Shown here piece by piece: positions 1 to 7,259 of a DNA stretch of 20,632 nt. The stretch covers positions 388,207-408,838 of the forward strand of contig BFEA01000261.1 in NCBI GenBank assembly GCA_003427395.1, in the 5' to 3' direction. Below the pieces are notes generated by a model. That model searched no databases and was not told the origin of the DNA. It was given only the letters and a program-made list of their open reading frames with translations. Made by a program: the position numbers and the translations under genes. The stretch's first letter is position 1, and each line of letters starts with the position of its first letter. Origin of the DNA: Chara braunii (lineage: Eukaryota > Streptophyta > Charophyceae > Charales > Characeae).

Positions 1-64
<64 letters not shown>
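1..64. repeat. poly(A) homopolymer, 64 nt, at the window edge
   Basis: The first 64 bases are all A, followed directly by five Gs. It may be the 3' tail of a poly(A)-ended retroposon (LINE or SINE) lying left of the window, a simple homopolymer, or an assembly-edge artefact. The sequence outside the window, which would decide this, is not visible. Confidence 0.9.
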
Positions 65-67
<3 letters not shown>

Positions 68-433
68 GGAGGCCTCTCTCGTCTTTCACTCACCTCCTGC
101 TTGTCTCTAGGCAGTTGAGTCCCAATGCTTGGTTCTAGCCTCCTGAGTATGGTTTTTCCTCCCTCCCAAACTCTCCCCTCCTTCCCTCACATCTCTTCTC
201 TAACTATGGCAGACTCCTACCTCTAAGGTTGTGAAGTCCTTCCCTCTAGAAGGGCTAAGGGGACCCCTTTCAGCCTCTCCTCCTACTTCACGGCCTGAGG
301 GCTATGGTGGAACACTCTCCTCTCTTCCCCCTAGCCTCTAGGCCTTCTCCCTCAACTCTATTACCATAGTCAGGCTCCAGGCCAGCTCCAACTCTTCCTT
401 CTTTGCTCTAGCTCACTAGGATGCTCTCACAGA

Positions 434-473
434 CTCATTTGGGCATCATGGGCTCCTCTCATGCTCAAATGAG
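434..473. repeat. inverted repeat, 13-bp stem, 14-nt loop
   Basis: The left arm at 434-446 (CTCATTTGGGCAT) pairs with 461-473 (ATGCTCAAATGAG) with a single G.T pair. It lies just downstream of the minus-strand TATA-like box, so if that promoter is real the hairpin would be near the start of the transcript. Confidence 0.8.
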
Positions 474-494
474 AGTGGCGGCCTGCATCCTCAG

Positions 495-503
495 CTTATA
501 TAG
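495..503 (-). promoter_or_regulatory. TATA-box-like sequence CTATATAAG
   Basis: The minus strand reads CTATATAAG, a good match to a eukaryotic TATA box (TATAWAAG type). It is about 2.0 kb downstream of the putative LTR start at 2539, where an LTR promoter could lie if U3 is long. The plus-strand reading (TATATAGG) is a weaker match. There is no other evidence of transcription. Confidence 0.3.
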
Positions 504-578
504 GTTGAAGCTGGTACACCGCCCAACCCCTAGGCCTTTTGTGAGTAGGCCGTAACATTTTTCCAAGTGGCGGCACAA

Positions 579-604
579 ATCTCAGCCTTGGATTTGGCTG
601 AGAT
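579..604. repeat. inverted repeat, perfect 9-bp stem
   Basis: ATCTCAGCC at 579-587 and GGCTGAGAT at 596-604 are perfect reverse complements around an 8-nt loop. This is the second of five stem-loops in 434-985. Confidence 0.8.
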
Positions 605-779
605 CCACGGTCCTCATCATTCCGAGTTACCCCCAAGCTCCCCTTGGCCCAAATTTGAGCCTTTAACTTCAATTTTCAATTTTTTTGGTGTATCCGGCCC
701 AATCCTTCGGCCAAATACGCAGTTTTGTCTTGTTCCTCTCTTTGTTTTCCCTCCATTTTGCTCCCAACTCATTCCGGAG

Positions 780-815
780 CTAGCCGTTTTGTGTCAGCCT
801 ACAAAAAACGGCTAG
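780..815. repeat. inverted repeat, perfect 11-bp stem
   Basis: CTAGCCGTTTT (780-790) and AAAACGGCTAG (805-815) are perfect reverse complements with a 14-nt loop. AGATC-rich short repeats follow at 813-848. Confidence 0.8.
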
Positions 816-917
816 ATCTCTTCTTCCGCAAGATCAGATCTCAGATCTAAGGCCCAAGAATGAGCCGGCCAACTCACATCAGCATTTTTCTTTATTTTTG
901 CTGCTTTAAATTCAGAT

Positions 918-956
918 ATTGCAGAGATAATGCCCCAAGGACCTTATCTCTGCAAT
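918..956. repeat. inverted repeat, perfect 13-bp stem, 13-nt loop
   Basis: ATTGCAGAGATAA (918-930) and TTATCTCTGCAAT (944-956) are perfect reverse complements; the loop is TGCCCCAAGGACC. It is the strongest of the hairpins, eight bases from the next one. Confidence 0.85.
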
Positions 957-964
957 CCGGGCTG

Positions 965-985
965 CCCTCCTAGGATCTAGGAGGG
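965..985. repeat. inverted repeat, perfect 9-bp stem, 3-nt loop
   Basis: CCCTCCTAG (965-973) and CTAGGAGGG (977-985) are perfect reverse complements around GAT. With the 918-956 stem it forms a back-to-back hairpin pair immediately before the N-rich block. Confidence 0.85.
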
Positions 986-997
986 ATGAGGTCATCA

Positions 998-1911
998 NTG
1001 AGNCCTNCCAGTCCCTACTGNTNCANTCCCAACCTGGCGGCACTTTTTCCTCNACTCATTCCTCCTCCTTTGTCTCATTTCCCCNCCCTTTTCNCCCNNT
1101 TTTTCCTCCTTTCTCTTTTANTTACTGTTGNGACAAGTGTCCAACAACTATTTCTCCTCTTTCTNGCTNTTGGACCTTTCCCAAGANCTNATTTTGCAAC
1201 CGGNATATGGCCGTTACACCTCNNACTGCAGTAGTGGCACCCCCAAGGTCAAAGGGGGCTCCTTTTTGCTGCCGCCGCTTCCAGTTTTGAGACCCCCTTG
1301 CTTCGATTTTCTTCGGCCAACCCTTTTTCCACGTGGAGCCCTTGGAACTTCGTTTTTCTTNGCCTGGNTGATCCGGGATACTCGGACTGCTGGCCGNCCC
1401 CCCCCTTACTGCNGCCACTCCCTCTCCTCTTTCCCTTCGGCACCTCCCCGNCGGCGCTTGCCGCGGCGGTGCTTAGAATTTTCATCCGAGCCCCCTGGCC
1501 CGGAAGGTCCCGTCCACCTAATGTTATGTTATTTTATTTTTTTTATTGTTGCATTTGATCCAGGGTCCTCTTGGGTCGCCCCAGTTGCCTTCCGTCTTTC
1601 CCGCCTCGCGCCCGTCTTCTCCGTTCTGTCGACAATTCCTGTCGGCGCCCGACTTCTCCTCCTTTTCTTATTTCTCCTAGCCCCTCCTCTTNGTCCGGCG
1701 TCATCCTGGGTGACAACCCTCTCTCGCGCGTCCCCCCTCTTGGGCTGGTCGTCAACTACCCTGCCGACGGCATCCAACCTTCGGCCCCTGTCCGCGGCTC
1801 CTGACAATTTTTTATTCCGTCGATACCCAATCTNCTAGTGGTTCNGCTGGNGCCGCCATTTTATNTAGGCCCACGCGGTCCCTAANACTTCGGCCCGCCT
1901 GCACTACNTCN
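998..1911. other. block with many scattered single Ns
   Basis: Single or paired Ns occur irregularly through this block and nowhere else in the window. They look like unresolved consensus positions (collapsed repeat copies or low-quality reads), not a scaffold gap. Translations across this part are unreliable. Confidence 0.9.
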
Positions 1912-2078
1912 TTCGTTTGGTCTCACGCGGTTCCCGGTACTTCGCCCTGCCGNCACCACGCCGTCCCCTGGTCCCGCGTGGTCCCCGACACTTTGTTCTG
2001 CTGGTAACGCCCCGTCCTTCAATCCCATGTGGTCCCCGACACTTCTGCCCCACCTGTACCACGTTTTTCCTTGGTGCT
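1872..2078. repeat. tandem repeat, about 51 bp x 4
   Basis: Units begin near 1872 (CACGCGGTCCC), 1924 (CACGCGGTTCCC), 1975 (CGCGTGGTCCCC) and 2026 (CATGTGGTCCCC), so the spacing is 52, 51 and 51. Each holds a GGTCCCnnnACTT core. Since 51 is a multiple of three, the minus strand reads as a 17-residue repeat with a SVGDH-like core (SVGDHMG, SVGDHAG, STGNRVR). I see no gene to attach it to. Such repeats are common in LTR U3 regions. Confidence 0.75.
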
Positions 2079-2530
2079 CCTGACGTCCTTCCGCCTTACA
2101 GCGATCTCCGCTCCCTACTCCTATTGCGTCCCGCATGTTATTCCATTCCGGGTGTCGGCTCCCACCTACCTTGCGGTCTCCTTGGCCCTCCTGCCGCCGC
2201 GTCGCGTCAGCGCCTTGCGCCCTGTCCCTTCCCACTTCCTTCCTTCCCTTGCTGCGCACCTCCTATGCTACTACCGACTTCCCGACGGCCCTTCTCCGTC
2301 CTTGGGGAAAGAGTCGCCCCTGCTATTCTCTCACAGTCCTTTGTCGCTTCCTGCTTAGACAACCCCTTTCTAGTTTGGCGGCCCCGACGACTCTGGGCAA
2401 CCTCCGGCTTCCTTCTGTCCGTGCCCATGCTTCCGCTCTTTCTAGCATTCCCGCCTCCGTTTTGCTCTGTCGTGCACAAATTGGTCATATACAGTCTCTC
2501 GAGTGACAGGAAATCATTCGGGACCCACCA

Positions 2531-2580
2531 GTCCCGACATATTCCCCCCACTCATTCGCGATGTCCTCATCTCGCACCAA
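2531..2580 (-). mobile_element. retroelement 3' end: polypurine tract and putative LTR start (second copy)
   Basis: On the minus strand GAGGACATCGCG is followed by GAGTGGGGGGAA (2553-2542), then TA, then TGTCGGGAC (2539-2531). A G-rich polypurine tract immediately before a TG start is the usual boundary between the internal region and the 3' LTR. A GAGGACA-TTGC motif before the tract is, as I recall, common in plant Ty3/Gypsy elements. CGGGAC (2519-2524) and GTCCCG (2531-2536) form a short hairpin at the putative LTR terminus. The closely similar end at 3796-3830 supports a conserved functional site. Confidence 0.5.
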
Positions 2581-2699
2581 TCCATGGTCAGTAGGAATTT
2601 TGGAGTGACAGACAGACAGGGAGGAGAAGTGGGGTGGGATGGGTAGTTAGCTTGTCAGGGTTCTTTTTGTCTTTTCCACTTTTTTCTAAGGTCCTTCTT

Positions 2700-3036
2700 T
2701 TAAGTTTCTGCCCTTGGGGCGGGGGAGGGTATGGAGGGGTCAAAGTTTTGTTTCGGGTTTCCTTTGGGTTGCGTAACGTCCCCAAGCTCAATAATGTCTT
2801 TGTAACGAGCTCGTAACACTTTTTGTGCATCAACGTCCGTCTCACAGTTGTATCCCTTTCTCACTGGAACTCCCAAATACCCAAGAGCCTCCCAACAACC
2901 TCCGGTGTCGTCCCACAAAAGAGAGGACGACGAACCCATCACCCCCCCCAGGGACCGTGGTGAGAGGAAGATTTTGGCGGCGAATGTCACAAGGATCATC
3001 CGCCATGGCTTCCTTCAGGTGCGAGCTAGCAACACG
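2700..3036 (-). pseudogene. cytosine-5 DNA methyltransferase fragment (motifs I-III), frameshifted
   Basis: Read on the minus strand, one frame (3036 to about 2917) ends in GDGFVVLSF. A second frame (about 2912 to 2700) continues as DDTGGCWEALGYLGVPV, then ETDVDAQKVLRARY, then IIELGDV. In C5 methyltransferases motif I is a LF-D-G-x-G-G-x-x-x-A-L-x-x-L-G pattern that binds AdoMet, motif II is an E-x-D-x-x-A block, and motif III ends in GDV, as here. A shift near 2919-2910 splits motif I. The segment stops after motif III: the catalytic Pro-Cys (motif IV) and motifs VI-X are not seen, so it cannot encode an active enzyme. A third open piece just upstream (about 3111-3018) reads as a charged, helix-prone NEERKKERDIELL segment and may be the preceding part of the same protein. 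It lies between the two retroelement 3' ends, on their strand, so it may be an accessory gene of an element; a nested fragment is the alternative. Confidence 0.55.
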
Positions 3037-3795
3037 TCAAGGGTTTTAAGCAACTCGATGTCTCTTTCTTTCTTTCTTTCCTCATTAAGTTGTCTAGCAT
3101 TACCCTTTGGGGAGGTTCATCAACAGACATGTCTTGCAGCTAGTTTTTCATTGTACGTTATTTCTCGCTCTCGATAATGTCTTGAAGACTGCATTCGTAA
3201 TTTCAAATCTATCTTCCCATTTCATTGAGAAAACATTCTTGAGCAGAAATCCTTTTGGTTTCGTCTCATTCATTTCTCTTAGGACATCCACACATTTTCA
3301 GTACAATTTTTCCTCTCCCCGAAGCTCAAACATAGCCAAATCCACATACATTCTTCCCGGGTCATTCCTCCTGGCCTTTTTCAGGTCCTGCCAATTCCGT
3401 ATGCATATCATCCTCTGCCTTTTTTGCCCTTACTTAATTGACTCTTCATGTTCAATGCTTGGTTCACCCCTTAGCCACTTCTTATCTTTTCAAGCTTATA
3501 CGAGCCAATTACACAGCCAACTCTCAGTCTGTCAGTTCCTTTCTTAGGTCTACGCAGAATCAATCACACCAGCCTTTCCCTTTCTGGCTATCTTGCCAAG
3601 CCATTCATACCATGTCACTTGCTCCAGCCCCTTCTGTCCCGGCCTCTTATCAGACCCTCCCTTTTCTCAGACCCATACAAACCAATTACAAGTTTTTTTT
3701 CTTTTTTGGGCGTCTTGCCAGACCCCTTTTCTCAGGCCCATGCAAAACCGATCACAGGTTTTTTTCCATGCGTATTTATTGGTAAATGGCGCAAC
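3037..3795. other. gene-free stretch, perhaps LTR-derived
   Basis: No convincing gene is visible apart from the possible methyltransferase extension near 3018-3111. The stretch follows, on the minus strand, the polypurine tract at 3796-3808, so part of it could be an LTR. A clear TG start, a CA end and a partner copy were not found. Confidence 0.4.
3651..3766. repeat. direct repeat pair, 68-bp period
   Basis: Copy one at 3651-3701 and copy two at 3719-3766 share the order CAGACCC, TTTTCTCAG, CCCAT, CAAA(A)CC, ATTACA/ATCACA and a T-run. A more degenerate relative occurs near 3495-3520 (ATACGAGCCAATTACAC). It is repeat structure inside the possible LTR. Confidence 0.65.
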
Positions 3796-3830
3796 TTCCC
3801 CCCACTCAAAACGCAATGTCCCCATCGCGC
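3796..3830 (-). mobile_element. retroelement 3' end: polypurine tract and upstream motif (first copy)
   Basis: On the minus strand GGGGACATTGCG is followed by GAGTGGGGGGAA (3808-3797 region) and then GTTGCGCCATTTACC. It matches the end at 2540-2580 over most of about 35 bp: same tract, same GACAT-GCG motif, same spacing. As the first such site downstream of pol, it is the likeliest plus-strand primer site of the gag-pol element. The base after the tract does not give a clean TG terminus. Confidence 0.5.
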
Positions 3831-4671
3831 AACTGGTTCTCACTCGGAGGTACGCAAACCTTTGGCCCGCCAACCGCAAGTCAGGGACACAAGCCCGTCC
3901 GCTTCACAAAAGGAAGAGTGATCAGTTCTTCCCCAGCGAACGACGCCTCATCTTTCTACCTGGTCCGACCTTTGTTCTCTTACGTGGCGAGCACCGATAC
4001 CAAGATTCCTCCCCACGTCTGTCAGATAGGTCCAATCCAAGTCTGTCAGGGCCTCGTCTAGCCATAAGAGCGTTCCTCGCGAATCGTTCCTCCCGAGTGG
4101 TGACTTTCGGGATTCCGGCCTCTTCCTTTCAAGAGACTTGGGGCTCTCAATCAGTCCGCGAGTGCAGTTACGAAGACCTCGCAATTAGTCCCAAAACGGT
4201 TGTGATGTTCCGGCAGGGCAGTGTCAATGCCCCGTGGTGGCCGCGGACTCCACCCGGTACTCCGCCAAGCCCCATGGACAGTGCTGCCCAACTTAGTGCG
4301 GACAGCCGAGGTCCGACCCAATTGGCCATGACACCCCTCTATGACATGGCGTGTGGTTGAAGAGGACAAAATAGACTAGATGAGAATAACTTTCTTGCCC
4401 ATTTGGCTCTCGCGCCCTTTGACGTTTAGGCATTCAACAGGAGGCGCAGTTTGAACTCCCCGACTATAGCTCATTGTCAGGGTCAGTTTCGGACGTCCCG
4501 CACCGATCCAAGTGGTAGGTGCCTTAGTCCTTTAACCCTCATCCTCTTAAAGAAGGAGCAGGTCACGTTGAGACTTTTTCCCTCAAAGGGATAGAGGTCT
4601 TGGGGTCGCGGTGCGTGCACCGGTATCCCCCTCTCGCTGAGGCCAAGGACTAAAAGAAAAGAAAAATTCAT
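3831..4671. other. gene-free stretch, 3' untranslated part of the element
   Basis: It lies between the SUMO-motif ORF and the first polypurine tract. ORFs here on either strand (for example plus 3593-4360 and minus 3948-4184) have no recognisable domains and overlap each other. I see nothing that supports a gene. Confidence 0.4.
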
Positions 4672-4945
4672 TTGAATGCCATTTCCAAATCCATTTCAAG
4701 TTGCCTAGGGTCCCCTGTTTATGCAATGCAATTTCCAATACTCAATCCAATTCCAATGCTTAGTCTCGTTCCCATGCTCAATCTCAATCCAGTGCTCAAT
4801 GCAATATCTCTTCCAGGGCTGAGTCCAATATCTTTTCTAAGGCTGAGTCCAATATTTTTTTCAAGCTTTGCTTTTCTTATGTCTTTTTCCAAGGCTCGGC
4901 TCTTCCAATATCTTTTTCAAAGTTAAGCTCTTCCAATATCATGCA
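4672..4945. repeat. low-complexity short repeats (CCAAT / GCTCAAT / CCAATATCTTT)
   Basis: Degenerate short repeats alternate CAATTCCAAT, ATGCTCAATC and GAGTCCAATATCTTTT words through about 270 bp, with units of very roughly 20-30 bp. Any ORF across it is an effect of the repeat. Confidence 0.6.
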
Positions 4946-4987
4946 TCTCAAGCAGCCATGCAAGGGGACCCCAGTGCCAATTCCAAA

Positions 4988-5012
4988 GAATGACCCTTGT
5001 CAGGGGTCATTC
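4988..5012. repeat. inverted repeat, perfect 9-bp stem, 7-nt loop
   Basis: GAATGACCC (4988-4996) and GGGTCATTC (5004-5012) are perfect reverse complements around TTGTCAG. The stem abuts the 38-bp repeat array, whose units contain related GGGTCATCC / GGGTCGTCC words. Confidence 0.8.
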
Positions 5013-5206
5013 CGAACAACTTGGTTAGGGTCGTTCTTTCCATTTCCAAGTCGAACAGCCTGGTTAGGATCATTCTTCACCATTGCAATCGGACAGCCTG
5101 GTTAGGACCATCCTTATCCATTTCAATTGGGCAGCCTGATTAGGGTCATCCTTGTCCATTTCAATTGAACAGCCTGGTTAGGGTCGTCCTTGTCCATTGC
5201 AATGTT
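5013..5206. repeat. tandem repeat, 38-39 bp x 5
   Basis: The word TGGTTAGG (TGATTAGG once) recurs at 5022, 5061, 5099, 5137 and 5175, so the spacing is 39, 38, 38 and 38. Each unit reads roughly ACAGCCTGGTTAGGGTC, then TCCTTGTCCATTTCAATTG. Period 38 is not a multiple of three, so it is not a coding repeat. Confidence 0.85.
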
Positions 5207-6208
5207 AGCGCCCGAGGGGGTGGGCCTCGAGGACACGGATCCTATCTCGTCTCGGGGGTTAGAGGGCGGTCATCGTCTTGGGTTTTTACGCATGCTTCTT
5301 CTTTTTTCTCATGTCTTTTGTCATTCTTACATCCATCCATACATCCGACTTAGCGTCTAGTACTCAAGTTGAGGCTCGCGGGCCCAAGCAGGACTAGCCC
5401 GCTCGGCCGTTCAACCATTGCAAGGGGTGTTGCATCATTTTAATGTTTCCCTGCCACTTTTCTGACTTCTCATATGCTTCTCAATGCTTTGGGATTGCCT
5501 GGGGTAGGTTGGATTAGGCTCCTAGGGGAGAGGGTGCCTCTCTACCCATAGGTCCCCTAACCTCTCACAAGGACTCGTGGAGCGACTCATTCAATCATGG
5601 ATACATAACTCAAAGGAAAGACTTTCGTCATGAATGTCTCTTCCAACGTTCAAGAGTTCACATGCCGCTGCCCATAAAGTCAACCACCCCCCCAATCCCT
5701 TTCTTACTACCCAAAAAGCTCATATTTCCCAAACGGAGCGAGTACTTATACAAAATAGCCCTGATCACCCACCTTCTGCTAGCTTCCTCAATCCAAACAG
5801 TAGTTTCATTGCAGTCCTTACAAGGAAAAATAAGGAGACAGAGTTCGAATGCAAAGACAACATTACAGACTCGTCTTCGCCTAGATCCCCGCGGTTTCCC
5901 CTTTTCTTTTCCTTAATCTACCCAGCCATCCAGAATTTCATTCTAAGTGCAAAACTTTCATGCCTTTCCCTGAAGAAGTAACCATTCGTACGAAGTAGCG
6001 CTGACTACCCAGTCCTTGGTCACTTCGAGCTTAGAAAATGCATTCACAAGAGAGTTCAATTGTGAAGTTCAAAATGACAACTCCGACTACCCAGGGACCA
6101 AACCCTCCCAACTCCTAGTTATTCCTCATTACGGCTGCTATGCCTCTATCGTCCAGGTGGCCTGCGTTGAGCCTCCCTCCTTGCGCGATCCTCAATTTCC
6201 TGCTCCAT
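5207..6208. other. gene-free stretch downstream of the SUMO-motif ORF
   Basis: ORFs on the plus strand (5634-5981, 6016-6252) show no domain and are likely chance. No RNA gene, terminator or further repeat array is evident. Confidence 0.4.
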
Positions 6209-6796
6209 TTACCTCTTTATTCCTTGGAATTGGAGGAGTGTCCGTTCTGTGAAGAAGGTTGTTGGGGATAGATCCTCTCCCCTGCCCAACTTTTCCCTTA
6301 CCTTCATAATCCACTGATATCGCAAGATAGTGCCCCATTGATCAAACCAATCGCTGAACTCAGGTCTGAACTCTTCTATCCATTTGTCCTTTTTCTCACC
6401 CGGCTCCTCCCGTCGTCCTTGTTCTTCCCTTGTGGGCGTTGTTACCTCATCTTCCTCCTCGTCGCTGGTGAGGTCAATGAACTCAACGGGCTCATTCTCT
6501 CCCGGCCGTTGTCCTTCCTCTGGGTTCCCCTCCTCCATCCTTCGCCTTTTTTCCGGGTTCCCTTCTTCCTTACTACTAGGATCACTGTCTGAAGGCAGCT
6601 CTATTGGCTCCCCTTCCTTCAGTGGTGGCGGTCCTCTGGTTCCTTGCTTTCTGCCCCTCTTGTTCACAACTAGGTTGTGGTCGAACCCCACATACAACTT
6701 CCTTTTTTTGGAGCTTGACTCTCCAGCTTGCCTTGACGACTGTCCCTCTTCCGGCCTGTTAATTGCATTGCTGTCATTTTCATTCCCAAACTCCAT
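6209..6796 (-). CDS. accessory ORF with NLS-like and SUMO-interaction-like motifs, 195 aa
   Basis: The ORF is uninterrupted from ATG at 6796 to TAA at 6209, unlike the rest of the element, and I do not recognise a family. Visible in it: basic clusters KKRK (30-33), KRGRK (46-50) and KRRR (83-86), typical of nuclear localisation signals; two SUMO-interaction-like motifs, PIELPSDSD (64-72) and FIDLTSDEEEDE (106-117), the second close to the consensus of hydrophobics I-D-L-T followed by acidic residues; a repeated EEGNPE word (77-82, 88-93); and a C-terminal 60 residues rich in aromatics (W139, W150, W154, W162). The middle is highly charged and probably disordered. It lies downstream of integrase, the usual place for extra ORFs in Ty3/Gypsy elements. 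A nuclear, SUMO-binding role is an inference from short motifs only. A run of eight A just before the ATG could join it to an overlapping upstream frame (7032-6670). Confidence 0.6.
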   Translation of the reverse strand: MEFGNENDSNAINRPEEGQSSRQAGESSSKKRKLYVGFDHNLVVNKRGRKQGTRGPPPLKEGEPIELPSDSDPSSKEEGNPEKRRRMEEGNPEEGQRPGENEPVEFIDLTSDEEEDEVTTPTREEQGRREEPGEKKDKWIEEFRPEFSDWFDQWGTILRYQWIMKVREKLGRGEDLSPTTFFTERTLLQFQGIKR

Positions 6797-6976
6797 TTTT
6801 TTTGTTTTCTTGTTGTCTTTCTTCTTCTTGCCTGACCCTGTTCATACATAACAGTCACGGTATCCCTCGTACACACGCATTCCCTTCCACTCCCATTTGT
6901 GGCTTTGGAGGCTTCCCTAGAACTCTTGCTTGCCCCCATATAGTCAGGAGCCCCATTATCCCTTAGAACCCTCGAC

Positions 6977-7160
6977 ACATTGTCCCAACACATAGGTGCC
7001 CCATGTAGGCAGTCCACAGCATCACCCCCCAAAGACTATGGTACATTGTCCCAGCACATAAGTACCTCGTGTAGACAGTCCCCAGCGTTACCCCACAAAA
7101 ACTATAATACACTGTCTCGTGCTCCTAGGCCCAGTCACAGTCATCCCAGGCAGTCTCCCC
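6977..7160. repeat. tandem repeat, 66 bp x about 2.5
   Basis: ACATTGTCCCA starts at 6977 and 7043 and a diverged copy (ACACTGTCTCG) at 7109, giving a period of exactly 66. Because 66 is 3 x 22, minus-strand frames repeat every 22 residues; one reads DCLHGAPMCWDNV and DCLHEVLMCWDNV. That frame is open from 7032 to 6670 (120 aa) and overlaps the start of the 195-aa ORF. I cannot tell whether it is translated. Confidence 0.75.
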
Positions 7161-7259
7161 ACGTTCCACAAAAGTCAAGACACACAAACGAACAATCCCT
7201 GTGGTCATGATCATTTCTACAGGGAGGCGGTCCAGAACTTATAGCCAGTTGCCTGCCTT

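Larger units (their letters stand above)
65..2539 (-). other. gene-free stretch, possibly a long LTR (U3-rich) on the minus strand
   Basis: I see no convincing coding region here. The plus strand is strongly pyrimidine-rich and long plus-strand ORFs in it are low complexity. On the minus strand the stretch begins TGTCGGGAC (2539 downward) just after a polypurine tract, carries a 51-bp tandem repeat, and has a TATATAAG box at 502-495. That layout would suit a long U3 followed by a promoter. No second copy was found by eye in the window, so the LTR reading is an inference; its inner end and any CA terminus are not identified. Confidence 0.3.

Noticed and set aside
1128-2594. Long plus-strand ORFs (1128-1838, 1917-2594)
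   Set aside because: They are low-complexity, Pro/Ser/Leu-rich, run through Ns and the 51-bp array, and reflect C/T-rich sequence.
3593-4360. Plus-strand ORF of 255 aa
   Set aside because: It crosses the 68-bp repeats and the polypurine-tract site, has no domain, and its composition follows the pyrimidine bias of the strand.
5013-5206. CRISPR array
   Set aside because: The unit repeats continuously with no unique spacers and the context is eukaryotic.
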